Positions 14,740 to 23,350 of a stretch of 36,799 nt of DNA are shown here, one piece after another. Each line of letters starts with the position of its first letter. Position 1 is the stretch's first letter. Made by a program: the position numbers and the translations under genes. Origin of the DNA: Planctomycetia bacterium TMED53 (GTDB lineage: Bacteria > Planctomycetota > UBA8108 > UBA1146); assembly GCA_002167285.1 (NCBI GenBank), contig NHDG01000079.1, positions 1 to 36,799 of the forward strand. Direction: 5' to 3'. Below the pieces are notes generated by a model. That model saw only the letters and a program-made list of their open reading frames with translations. It was not told the origin of the DNA and ran no database searches.

Positions 14740-15546
14740 ATGAGAAATGTCGTTTTAACTTCAATCGTTTTATTAAGTGCCTCCTCCTTCATCGGAGAAA
14801 CGGTACTCGCCGGTGAAGGGAATCCTCGTAAAGAACTTGCGAAAGTGATGAAGCAGTTCGTCAAAGAAGCAAAGTCAGCCGGTTACAGATTCAACGTAAA
14901 CGGCGCTGGAGGAACCTCTGATTCTGAAAATCATGTCCTGAACCGCAAAGTTGCATGGGTTAGAAGTAGTGGCTACTCATTGAATCACCTCATGTACTTG
15001 CCAAGTATGGATGCATACATCAGTGCAGATAAAGGGGCCATCGAGCACGAAGGTTACTGGAGATCGATTTATTCGATTCCAAAGGGAAGGCTTCTAAAGT
15101 CGATGGTCAGCTTGCCGGAAGAGATTCTCCTGGAAGCCTTGAGGTCGAACTCAAAAGTGACGTGGGCTGTAGAGGGCCAGGTATTGAACATCGACATGCA
15201 TAAGAATAGATCAAATCGATTGTTCACAGAGGTCAACTCGATGAGCACCATGGATCGAGGCCTTTACTTGGTGAACAAAAGTAAGAAGCGCACGATCCCG
15301 AACAGGACGAAAGGCGTGATTCAAGTTGAGATCGATCCCGAAACGAAGCATGTAAAAAAGGTGTCGATGGAGCTTTTGGCTGCTTGCAAGGATCGTCACG
15401 GAAGAATGCCGAAAAAGGGTGTTGAATACACTGAGGGAACTGAACATGTCGTCTACAGAGTCGATTACGACATTCAGATTGGAAACACAGTGACGCCGAT
15501 TGAACCCATGAAACTGAGCACTGAGCTGAAGAATATTCTGAACTAA
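14740..15546 (+). CDS. Secreted paralogue P3 of the selenoprotein candidates (no Sec)
   Basis: 268 residues with no internal stop. Signal peptide to about LAGEG. Homology to P1 and P2 is visible along the length: NPRKELAKVMKQFVKEAKSAGY, GAGGTSDSENHVL, LPSMDAYISADKGAIEHEGYW, LPEEILLEAL, then PNRTKGVIQVEIDPETKHVK and YTEGTEHVVYRVDY. The region matching SGC...U in the others is replaced by a stretch with neither Cys nor Sec (STMDRGLYLVNKSKKR), so any redox role of that site is lost. The only Cys outside the signal region lies in LLAACKDRHGRM. A strong AAAGGGGGG site precedes the ATG. It ends before a strong terminator and is probably a monocistronic gene. The family is unrecognised and the function unknown. 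Confidence 0.85.
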   Translation: MRNVVLTSIVLLSASSFIGETVLAGEGNPRKELAKVMKQFVKEAKSAGYRFNVNGAGGTSDSENHVLNRKVAWVRSSGYSLNHLMYLPSMDAYISADKGAIEHEGYWRSIYSIPKGRLLKSMVSLPEEILLEALRSNSKVTWAVEGQVLNIDMHKNRSNRLFTEVNSMSTMDRGLYLVNKSKKRTIPNRTKGVIQVEIDPETKHVKKVSMELLAACKDRHGRMPKKGVEYTEGTEHVVYRVDYDIQIGNTVTPIEPMKLSTELKNILN

Positions 15547-15566
15547 CAGTGTCTTTTGCAATACGA

Positions 15567-15602
15567 AGCCCGCGGAGCGATCGCTCCGCGGGCTGATTTT
15601 TT
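15567..15602 (+). terminator. Rho-independent terminator after P3
   Basis: A 28-nt perfect inverted repeat (AGCCCGCGGAGC with its complement around GATC, 15567-15594), followed by GA and six T. It sits between the convergent P3 and valS genes. Confidence 0.92.
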
Positions 15603-15607
15603 AGCGA

Positions 15608-18600
15608 TTACGATTGAAGAGCATCCAGATTTGCTTGGATTGAAATCAGCTCTTTTTCCAAATCTTTGACGAGTGAACGTTCCCTTTCGACGACTTCCGG
15701 TGCCGCGCGATTGACGAAGTTCTCATTGGCCAATTTATTTTTGCTACCGGAAAGGCGTTTCTCTGTTTTTTCTAATTGATCAGAGAGGCGTTTCTTCTCT
15801 TTTTCTAAATCGACGACTCCGGGGACGAACACCTCGATATCGCCTGCAACAGAAGCAGCGCTGTCGATGGTTCTTTCTTGATCGGGGCCGGCGGAGATCG
15901 AAGAAAATGCTCCAAGGTGGAGAAGAAGGTTCTCTAGATCTAGAAATGATTTGGCGATGACTTCTGAAGTCTTGATCCGGACTTCCAGTGGTTGACGTGG
16001 CGGGACATTGTGCCGGGCACGCATATCACGAAGAGTTCGAATCAAATCTTGGCTGCGCGAAAAGGATTCCTCCAAAGCTTCATCCCGTTGCCATGCTGTA
16101 GATTCAGGCCACTGCGCAAGGCTCAATAGATCAGTATCAGCAAGTGGTGAATCAATCCCGCGTACCGGCGCGATTTCTCTCAGGCTTCCCCAAAGTTCTT
16201 CTGTAATGAATGGAACGAAGGGGTGGAGTAGGCGAAGAACTTGATCGAGGCAGGTGGCCAAGACTTGTTGTGCAGTCCCGGCATCTTCCCCACCCTCTTT
16301 GAGCCTCGGCTTGATTGCTTCCAGATACCAGTCGCAAAGGTCGCCCCAGAAAAATTCTCTGGCAATGCCGATTGCAGCGGAGGGGTTGTATTCATCCAGC
16401 TGCTTTTGAACCCCTTCGCTTGCGCATGACAAGCGGCTGAGTATCCAGCGATCTTCAGTTTGGAGCTTTTCCCCTCTTGCAGGATCAAACTCGTAGCCCT
16501 CCAGGTTTAAGAGAGCAAAGCGAGCAGCGTTCCACAGTTTGTTGCAGAAGTTTCTTCCGACATCAAAGCGGTCGCTGACCAGCTTGGCCGCAGGAACCCC
16601 CTCGAGAGTACCGAGAACATCGAACTCCTTGCCACTTTCTGGACATAGGTAAGTAAAGATGTTTTGCCCATGCTTTGCAGTCGCAAGATCGATGGTGTTT
16701 CCGGTAAATGGGCTGATCGCTTGCACTGGCAGTCGAATGTCTTGAGTTCCTGTTTGCATTTCACAGAGGACGTATCTCATCGCATCAGTGCCGTAGCGCT
16801 CGATGATATCGACAGGGTCGATTCCGTTGCCCTTCGATTTACTCATCCTTTCGCCTTTGCCATCGAGAATGTTGGCGTGAAGGAAGACGTCTGTGAAGGG
16901 CATATCGCCCAGGTTGTAAAGACCCATGATGACCATGCGAGCCACCCAAAGAGTGATGATGTCGCGTCCAGTCACCAGGCATGAACCTGGATAAAAATAA
17001 TCGAGGCAGTCCGGGTTTGAATCGACTGAGCCCAACGGCCTTTGTCCTTGATCGACTTGCGCACTTTCAGGGTCAGGCCAACCCAAAGTGGAGTGGGGCC
17101 AAAGTGCGCTGGAGAACCAAGTATCAAGAACGTCTGGATCTTGAACCAATCCTGTTGTCTCAAGCTTTTGTGCGAGGAGTTCTTCTTCGGCAGGATCGCG
17201 AAGGCAAACGAGGACTCGACCCGGCTCTGTGCCGAGTGGAGCATCGGTGGTGATCAATCGACTTGAACCATCTGGTCGTTGAAGCCTGGCACAGAGGGTA
17301 TCGGGGTGCTCATCGATGAGTTCACCCAAAATGGTGCCAATATTTTCGGTTTCAGTGTCACAGGTCCAGATCGGAATGCGGTGACCCCACCACAATTGTC
17401 TGGAGATGCACCAGTCACGTTTTTCTGCGAGCCAATTGACGTAGGTGTTGCGATAGCGTTCAGGGTCGGGATGGAAAGTCACAGACCTACCTGTTGGAGA
17501 CTTCCAGTTAGTGGCTGCATCGATGGCTGCCTGGGCGAGACCGGGGACCTTGAACTCGTGATCAAGTCCACGACCGCAAGTGACGCCTCCTTCGACATCG
17601 GACATTTTGACGAACCACTGCAGGGAAAGGTAAGGTTCAACAGGGGTCTTCGAGCGATCCGAGTGCCCAACCTCAACCTTGCGATCTTCGATATTGTCGA
17701 GAAGCCCCAGTTCTTTAAAGGTACTGACCACCTTCTTTCGAGCCTCGAAGCGATCGAGCCCCTGGCAGGGGCCTGCATTCTCATTCAGAGTGCCATCCGG
17801 GTTCAGTAGGTTGATCGCGGTGATGCGATCCTTATGTCTTTGCCAAACTTCGTAGTCATTTGGATCGTGGGCTGGGGTGATTTTTACGCACCCCGAACCT
17901 AATTCCGGTTTGGCCCATTCATCTGCCAGGATCGGAATCTCCCGATCGTGAATCGGTAACTTGAGATTACGCCCTGCCATGGCCATTGCTGCCAGCTGTT
18001 CCAGTTTAGGCAAAACTTCGGAGATCCTGTTTTCCAGGCGCTCAACCTCTGCTGCGCATTCCTCCCGGTTTTTATCGGTGGATTCTGCGAGTTTCTCACG
18101 CGCCTGATCCAACTTTTCTTGGAGAACTTTTCCTGGTTCGGGATGGACGGCAACCGCAGTATCTCCAAGCATCGTTTCGGGACGGGTTGTGGCAACCACC
18201 ACATATTCAGGTTCTCCCGGCTGAGGATCGATGACCGGATAGCGAAGATGCCAGAAGTGGCCATCAACAGTTTTGTATTCAATTTCATCATCGGCAACAG
18301 CGGTTTGCAGGTGGCAATCCCAATTGACCATCCGGTCACCTTGGAAAATCAGGCTGTCCTTGAACATGTGAAAGAAAGTCCAAGTCACTGCCCGTGCGCA
18401 AACAGGATCCATGGTGAAGCGTTGGCGGTCCCAATCACAGGAGCAGCCCATGGCGACCTGTTGTGAGACGATTCGCTTCTGGTACTGGTCCTTCCATTGC
18501 CAGATTCGATCGACGAGGCCTTCACGGCCGAGGTCGTGGCGCGTTTTCCCCTCTAGTTCGAGGAGGCGCTTTTCGACCACGGCTTGGGTCGCAATACCGG

Positions 18601-18856
18601 CATGGTCGGTACCCGCCATCCACAGCGTGTTATCCCCTTGCATACGGTGCCAGCGACTCAACAGATCCTGCATGACATTGTCCATGGCATGTCCCATGTG
18701 CAGGGCGCCAGTGACGTTTGGAAGAGGCATCATGATGACGTAGCGATCCTCGCGCTCATCGGGGATTGCCCTGAAAGCGTCCATTTCAGACCAACGGTCG
18801 GTGATCGCAGGTTCCACCTCGCCGGGTTCGTACTTTGTTGCCAGTTCCTTGACCAT
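15608..18856 (-). CDS. valS: Valyl-tRNA synthetase
   Basis: 1082 residues, class I aminoacyl-tRNA synthetase that charges tRNA-Val. The Rossmann signature is PNVTGALHMGHA (HMGH at 53-56) and the second is MSKSK (671-675). The CP1 editing domain contains VATTRPETMLGDTAVAVHP and the GSGCVKITPAHDPNDYEV block; the WCISRQLWWGHRIP and DVLDTWFSSALWP blocks are typical of ValS. An anticodon-binding region and a C-terminal coiled coil (VVDLEKEKKRLSDQLEKTEK) follow. Two insertions are unusual against E. coli-type ValS: a charged coiled-coil-like stretch at ~243-293 in the editing domain, and ~50 residues at ~711-760 after MSKSK. The ATG start has GGAGG 10 nt upstream. Confidence 0.97.
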   Translation of the reverse strand: MVKELATKYEPGEVEPAITDRWSEMDAFRAIPDEREDRYVIMMPLPNVTGALHMGHAMDNVMQDLLSRWHRMQGDNTLWMAGTDHAGIATQAVVEKRLLELEGKTRHDLGREGLVDRIWQWKDQYQKRIVSQQVAMGCSCDWDRQRFTMDPVCARAVTWTFFHMFKDSLIFQGDRMVNWDCHLQTAVADDEIEYKTVDGHFWHLRYPVIDPQPGEPEYVVVATTRPETMLGDTAVAVHPEPGKVLQEKLDQAREKLAESTDKNREECAAEVERLENRISEVLPKLEQLAAMAMAGRNLKLPIHDREIPILADEWAKPELGSGCVKITPAHDPNDYEVWQRHKDRITAINLLNPDGTLNENAGPCQGLDRFEARKKVVSTFKELGLLDNIEDRKVEVGHSDRSKTPVEPYLSLQWFVKMSDVEGGVTCGRGLDHEFKVPGLAQAAIDAATNWKSPTGRSVTFHPDPERYRNTYVNWLAEKRDWCISRQLWWGHRIPIWTCDTETENIGTILGELIDEHPDTLCARLQRPDGSSRLITTDAPLGTEPGRVLVCLRDPAEEELLAQKLETTGLVQDPDVLDTWFSSALWPHSTLGWPDPESAQVDQGQRPLGSVDSNPDCLDYFYPGSCLVTGRDIITLWVARMVIMGLYNLGDMPFTDVFLHANILDGKGERMSKSKGNGIDPVDIIERYGTDAMRYVLCEMQTGTQDIRLPVQAISPFTGNTIDLATAKHGQNIFTYLCPESGKEFDVLGTLEGVPAAKLVSDRFDVGRNFCNKLWNAARFALLNLEGYEFDPARGEKLQTEDRWILSRLSCASEGVQKQLDEYNPSAAIGIAREFFWGDLCDWYLEAIKPRLKEGGEDAGTAQQVLATCLDQVLRLLHPFVPFITEELWGSLREIAPVRGIDSPLADTDLLSLAQWPESTAWQRDEALEESFSRSQDLIRTLRDMRARHNVPPRQPLEVRIKTSEVIAKSFLDLENLLLHLGAFSSISAGPDQERTIDSAASVAGDIEVFVPGVVDLEKEKKRLSDQLEKTEKRLSGSKNKLANENFVNRAAPEVVERERSLVKDLEKELISIQANLDALQS

Positions 18857-18970
18857 GGTAATCAGACCTCCAAGATCTACTGTGAGGATCGTTTCAGGGC
18901 ACGACTAAGTCAAGCGAGACGGGGCCTGTGAGAGGTAGTTCTGTAGGCTAATTTATTGGAGGGTGGTTCG

Positions 18971-19939
18971 ATGAGGGGCTGGAGAGTTATCCGAGATCAA
19001 CTCTCAAAGGTGGGGCGCAGCTTCCGCCGTTGGTTGGGTCATCCCGACATTCGTTCTCTTCATGCAAAAATCGACGCTATGGAGCGTTCGATTCGCACGG
19101 TTTTGGGGCGGGTATATCCGGCGCTGAAATCGAATCAAAATGGTTTTGCTGGAAGCTCGGAGTTTTCCGATGCCATTCGTGGATACGAAGCGGGCTGCTA
19201 TTCACAAAATGGAGAGGATGGCTGCCTTCTTGAAATCTTGAATCGAACCGGATTTGAAGCTGGTGTCATCGTCGAAATCGGATGTGGGGCCGGGGAAGAG
19301 AGTAACGCGGCATTGTTGGTTTGTGAGTTTGGTTGGCGTGGAGTCCTGATCGACGCAAACAATGAACAGATAAAGCGGGCTCAAAAATTTTATGCTTCGG
19401 AACAAGCGGAAGATTTATCGAAGTTTCAAGCATGCATGATCACGCCTGAAAATGCCGCTGCAGTCCTCACCGATTCGCTCAGCGGATTCAAAGCTGACGT
19501 CATATCGATCGATGTAGACGGTTGGGATTATTGGATCTGGAGGGGATTGGAAGAGTTTAAGCCCGCAGTTTTTGTGGTCGAAGTCAACGCTTCATTTGGA
19601 CCTGAAAGATCTGTCACCGTTCCCTTTGAAGCTTCTGAATCAGGACATGACCCTTTCCGACACGATGTCAGGGGTTGGCATCTCGGTGCGAGTCTTCAAG
19701 CGATGACGGCTCTTGGTAAGAGCCTGGGATATCGATTGGTTCATGTCGAATCGACGGGGACGAATGCATTTTTTGTACGTGACGATCTCGCAGTGGAAAC
19801 TCTCAGCAGTATTGAACCCGCAGAGGCTTGGCTCCCTCACTACTTTCGAACTCGTCGGCATTCTGCGGAGGCCCAAGAAGAGAAACTGGCAAAAACTCCC
19901 CTTGTAGAGATTGGCCCAGATGGATCACCTTCTTCCTGA
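18971..19939 (+). CDS. FkbM-like SAM-dependent methyltransferase
   Basis: 322 residues from ATG 18971, which has GGAGGGTGG just upstream; an in-frame TTG at 18956 is unlikely. After a ~60-residue basic helical N-terminus come YSQNGEDGCLLEIL, the SAM-binding strand VIVEIGCGAGEESNAALL, GWRGVLIDANNEQIKRA, and VISIDVDGWDYWIWRGLEEFKP, characteristic of the FkbM-type methyltransferase superfamily. The target could be a sugar or lipid-linked glycan; it cannot be read from sequence. It is divergent from valS and upstream of the PLP enzyme with ~55 bp spacing, so co-transcription is possible. Confidence 0.75.
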   Translation: MRGWRVIRDQLSKVGRSFRRWLGHPDIRSLHAKIDAMERSIRTVLGRVYPALKSNQNGFAGSSEFSDAIRGYEAGCYSQNGEDGCLLEILNRTGFEAGVIVEIGCGAGEESNAALLVCEFGWRGVLIDANNEQIKRAQKFYASEQAEDLSKFQACMITPENAAAVLTDSLSGFKADVISIDVDGWDYWIWRGLEEFKPAVFVVEVNASFGPERSVTVPFEASESGHDPFRHDVRGWHLGASLQAMTALGKSLGYRLVHVESTGTNAFFVRDDLAVETLSSIEPAEAWLPHYFRTRRHSAEAQEEKLAKTPLVEIGPDGSPSS

Positions 19940-19994
19940 AGGGTGGATTCCACTCTCCAGGGGGGGCACTATTGGCGTTTGCTGAGGAGGAATC

Positions 19995-21149
19995 ATGAAA
20001 GGTATGCAGACTCGTTTGGTTCACGGTGGTGATCCGAATCCCCGTATCGGTGGGGCGGTAGTTCCCCCCATCTTCCAGAGTGCCACCTTCGAACAAAAAG
20101 AGGGCAATGACTATCACGATGGCGAGTACATCCGGCTCTCCAATACTCCAGGTCATGTCAGTCTTCATGAAAAGTTAGCATTGGTCTGCGGAACCGAATC
20201 AGCATTGGTCGCTTCCAGTGGTATGGCAGCCATCACCTCTACCCTTCTTGCACTGCTTAGTGAGGGAGATGGACTTCTCGCAGAGAATCGCTTGTACGGT
20301 GGAACCGAAAGTTTTGTTTCCGGGGATCTTCAAAGATGGGGAGTTCAAGTTCACCGCTTTGACGGTACTGACCCCCAAAGCTTTCAAGACCCTCCTCCAG
20401 GAACAAAGGTTTTATATTGCGAAGCGATTTCGAATCCTCTGTGCCGGATTCCTGATTTTCAGAGGCTCACTGATTGGGCCAAATCTCACGGAATCGTCAC
20501 TGTGATCGATTCGACCTTTGCCACGCCGGTTCTGTTTCGACCTGTGGAGCATGGGTTCGATTTAGAGGTTCATTCGGCGACTAAGGGGCTCAACGGGCAC
20601 GGGGATATTGCTGCAGGGCTAGTCGCCGGAAGTCATGAAATGGTTGAGAAGGTTCGCAGATGTCTCAACTTGCTGGGGGGGCATCTCGATGCGCACGCCT
20701 GTTTCTTACTCTACCGTGGTCTCAGAACCCTAGGCCTTCGAGTCGATCGTCAATGTCAAAATGCAGACGGTTTGGCACGCTTTCTGTCCGATCACCCACG
20801 GGTAAAGCAGGTCAACCATCCGACACTCGAAGATCATCCGGATTTTCAAAAGTGTCAGAAGTATATGGGTGGTAGGGGAGGCGGAGTTCTCTCCTTCGAG
20901 ATCGATGGAAGTGTCGAGCAGGCACAGCAGATTTGTGTTTCGACCAAATTGATGGCAAATGCTCCGAGTCTTGGCGGGGTCGAGACACTGATTACCCGTC
21001 CTGCTTCTTCTTCCCATGCGGGTGTTGATCGAGAGGTCAGGATCGCGCAGGGAGTTACCGACGAGTTGATTCGAGTGGCTTGTGGCGTCGAGGATCTAGA
21101 AGACCTCATCGAAGATTTGGATGTTGTACTAGGAGGTCAACTTGCCTGA
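19995..21149 (+). CDS. Cys/Met metabolism PLP-dependent lyase (gamma-lyase / gamma-synthase type)
   Basis: 384 residues, fold type I PLP enzyme of the cystathionine gamma-synthase / methionine gamma-lyase family. Visible: TRLVHGGDPNPRIGGAVVPPI, the PLP-phosphate-binding SSGMAAITSTLLALL, ENRLYGGTESF, the Asp in VIDSTFATP, and the Schiff-base Lys197 in HSATKGLNGHGD. C-terminal SLGGVETLITRPASSSHAG and RVACGVEDLEDLIEDL are also family signatures. Which reaction it runs (cystathionine beta/gamma-lyase, methionine gamma-lyase or O-acylhomoserine sulfhydrylase) cannot be decided by eye. GAGGAGG stands 5 nt before the ATG. The 3' end overlaps the next ATP-grasp gene by 8 bp, so the two are tightly coupled. 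Confidence 0.9.
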   Translation: MKGMQTRLVHGGDPNPRIGGAVVPPIFQSATFEQKEGNDYHDGEYIRLSNTPGHVSLHEKLALVCGTESALVASSGMAAITSTLLALLSEGDGLLAENRLYGGTESFVSGDLQRWGVQVHRFDGTDPQSFQDPPPGTKVLYCEAISNPLCRIPDFQRLTDWAKSHGIVTVIDSTFATPVLFRPVEHGFDLEVHSATKGLNGHGDIAAGLVAGSHEMVEKVRRCLNLLGGHLDAHACFLLYRGLRTLGLRVDRQCQNADGLARFLSDHPRVKQVNHPTLEDHPDFQKCQKYMGGRGGGVLSFEIDGSVEQAQQICVSTKLMANAPSLGGVETLITRPASSSHAGVDREVRIAQGVTDELIRVACGVEDLEDLIEDLDVVLGGQLA

Positions 21150-22002
21150 TATAGGACTCGTCACTTGTACCGAAATGCCGGAACCAGATCTTGATGAAGA
21201 AATCCAACTGGAGGCCATCCGTGAAGCTGGCGCGGCGGCGAGTTTGGTCTCCTGGGATGATCCGGATCAAGATTTATCAAAGTTTGATCTGCTCGTTTTG
21301 AGATCGTGTTGGGATTATCCCTGGAAGGAACAATTGTTTCGCCAGTGGCTCGATCGAGCTGAATCACAGGTCGAAATTATCAACCCGCCTGAAATGGTGC
21401 GCTGGAATCTGCACAAGAGTTACCTGATCGAATTGCAAAATGCCGGGGTGCCCGTGGTTCCGACGCGCTTGCTTAAAAAGGGAATCGATACGGGAGAGTT
21501 CGATCGCCAGCTCGACGATCTGAATTGTGAAAGATTCGTCATCAAGCCTGCGGTTTCCGCGGGGTCGTGGCTGACGCATTTTTTTGCTGAGGGAGAAGTT
21601 GGCAAGGCGAGAGAGTTTATCCAAGAGCATGGATCAGATAGGGATTGGCTTCTTCAACCATTCATCAAATCTGTTGAGGAAGGCGGGGAGCGAGCAAACG
21701 TATATCTCGGTGGAGAGTGGAGCCACTGCGTCGTGAAATCCCCGCGTTTTATTGGCCAGGAAGAGAGCGTTGAGATCGGTGGAACGGTCCTTTCTGAGGA
21801 TCGAATCATCGGCCAGAAGGCCTTCGATTGCGCACCTGGTGAGCCCATTTATGGAAGAGTTGATACGGTTCGTGATGAAAAAGGTGATCCTCTGGTCGCC
21901 GAATTGGAGTTAATCGAGCCAAGCCTCTTTCTGCTCCAGTACCCCTCAGCTAGGGCTCTATTCGCGGATGCTTGTCTAAGAGCGCTTCGCTCAAGGGGTT
22001 AA
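21142..22002 (+). CDS. ATP-grasp domain ligase
   Basis: 286 residues, similar to RimK/glutathione-synthetase-like ATP-grasp proteins. Visible: an N-terminal domain with LVLRSCWDYPWK, then NPPEMVRWNLHKSYLIELQNAG, VPTRLLKKG, the ATP-binding RFVIKPAVSAGSW, WLLQPFIKSVEEGGERANVYL, and C-terminal VAELELIEPSLFL carrying the metal-binding acidic residues. Such enzymes couple a carboxylate to an amine with ATP. The substrate is unknown, but tight overlap with the Cys/Met PLP enzyme suggests an amino-acid-derived product. The TTG start at 21142 is fixed by AGGAGG at 21131-21136. Confidence 0.8.
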   Translation: MPDIGLVTCTEMPEPDLDEEIQLEAIREAGAAASLVSWDDPDQDLSKFDLLVLRSCWDYPWKEQLFRQWLDRAESQVEIINPPEMVRWNLHKSYLIELQNAGVPVVPTRLLKKGIDTGEFDRQLDDLNCERFVIKPAVSAGSWLTHFFAEGEVGKAREFIQEHGSDRDWLLQPFIKSVEEGGERANVYLGGEWSHCVVKSPRFIGQEESVEIGGTVLSEDRIIGQKAFDCAPGEPIYGRVDTVRDEKGDPLVAELELIEPSLFLLQYPSARALFADACLRALRSRG

Positions 22003-22125
22003 GAGCGACCGCATCAGAATCCTCTGTTGCTTTCCTTGTCGCCAATTGTGTACCTTTCGCACAGGGAAACGGGCCCAGTCCGCGTGGTAGGTACACGGAC
22101 TTCATGGGTTCGAGAGAGGGGAAGT

Positions 22126-23280
22126 ATGAACAATCAGGGGATGATGTGCCTTGTGGCACTTCTTTTCATTTTTTCAGGGGCAGATTTGCTCGCCCAGCCG
22201 GGGAGCATTGTGACCCAGTCCAGAACAGTTCCAATCGACGACGTTAACCTTACCGGTGTCGTCGATGAACTCGTGATCAATCAGGTCACAGCCAACCAGG
22301 TGATGAACAAACTGGTGGGTAAGTGGAACTTTGAATATGCACTGAGTGAAGAGCTTTCAGGTTTCCCCATTGGGACGCCAGTCAAAGCAACAGTGTCATA
22401 CCGCAGGGATTTCAACACCGGAGGCCTGTTCGGTACCGCTGAGACGATCACTTTTGACAATGCAGCGGTCAGCAGTGGAACCTACTTTATTCAGTGGAAT
22501 GAGAACAAGAACCGTCTTGAATCCCACGGTTACTTTGTTGCTGGCGAAAAAATCTCTGTGTTTGATGAGTATCTTGACGCAGTTGTCGGTGACACTTTCC
22601 GCTGGATCGGCCAGGCAAAAGAAGAGGGAATCGCCGGTTCGAATGTGCTGATCGAGCGCACTATCAAAAACGGCAATTTCAATGTGGTGATCAGCGAAGT
22701 GAATGTTAATGGGAGTCCTTTGAACCAGATTTGGAATGTCACTGGTATCAAAGTGAATCCGCTCAAGGAAGCACTCGGCCCCTTCGTTGCTCTTGCCAGT
22801 GAATGGCAATCAGATAACTTCACCGCCGCAGGGGAGCGCTTGCGGGTTGAGCAGAGTGGTTACTGGGCAGCTAATGAGACTTGTCTCGTCGTTGAGACCA
22901 AGAAGTACAAGCAGGACCTTCTCAAAGAAAGTTCCATTCAAACTTTTTACTACGATGTAGAGAAGTGCCGTATTGCTTACACCGAGATTGGGTCCAATGG
23001 TTTGGTTTGCAATGGGTTCATCTCGCCGTACACCGAGAGAAATGGCACTCCATGTCAGCTGCGAGTTCTCGATGCTGAATATGGCAACGGAGCAGTTGTC
23101 AGCACGATCAACAAAATGTTGCTGATCGATTCCAAAACCATCAAAGTTGACTTCGAGTGGGCTTGGTGGGAGGGTGAAGACATCACCCGCGAGACTGCTG
23201 TGCAGGAGTTTGAGCAAAAGTTCGTGCTCAAGCGAGTCCCAGCAGAGGGACAAGCCGCGCCACGACCGGCTTCGTTCTAG
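22126..23280 (+). CDS. Secreted hypothetical protein, two lipocalin-like halves
   Basis: 384 residues from ATG 22126, preceded by AGAGAGGGGAAG; the longer frame from 22027 is not supported. Signal peptide MNNQGMMCLVALLFIFSGADLLAQ. Two similar halves each start from a tryptophan-containing segment (LVGKWNFEYALSEE and LASEWQSDNFTAAGE) followed by many alternating beta-strands such as SGTYFIQWNENKNRLESHGYF and QTFYYDVEKCRIAYTEIGS. This pattern resembles secreted lipocalin-like proteins (DUF1579-like), but I cannot assign the family firmly. It sits alone between the ATP-grasp gene and a strong terminator. No ligand can be named. Confidence 0.75.
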   Translation: MNNQGMMCLVALLFIFSGADLLAQPGSIVTQSRTVPIDDVNLTGVVDELVINQVTANQVMNKLVGKWNFEYALSEELSGFPIGTPVKATVSYRRDFNTGGLFGTAETITFDNAAVSSGTYFIQWNENKNRLESHGYFVAGEKISVFDEYLDAVVGDTFRWIGQAKEEGIAGSNVLIERTIKNGNFNVVISEVNVNGSPLNQIWNVTGIKVNPLKEALGPFVALASEWQSDNFTAAGERLRVEQSGYWAANETCLVVETKKYKQDLLKESSIQTFYYDVEKCRIAYTEIGSNGLVCNGFISPYTERNGTPCQLRVLDAEYGNGAVVSTINKMLLIDSKTIKVDFEWAWWEGEDITRETAVQEFEQKFVLKRVPAEGQAAPRPASF

Positions 23281-23295
23281 TCCTGAGAGAGATTC

Positions 23296-23336
23296 AAAAA
23301 GTGCCCGTGGAGCTCAGCTCCACGGGCACTTTTTTT
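23296..23336. terminator. Rho-independent terminator, usable both ways
   Basis: AAAAAGTGCCCGTGGAGC and its complement around a short TCA loop, with A5 on the left and T7 on the right. It separates the convergent lipocalin-like and sulfatase genes. Confidence 0.93.
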
Positions 23337-23350
23337 ATCAAAGTACTGAT

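Noticed and set aside
18857-18970. T-box or other aminoacyl-tRNA synthetase leader upstream of valS
   Set aside because: The stretch is only ~114 bp, shared with a divergent gene, and shows no T-box core or terminator hairpin.
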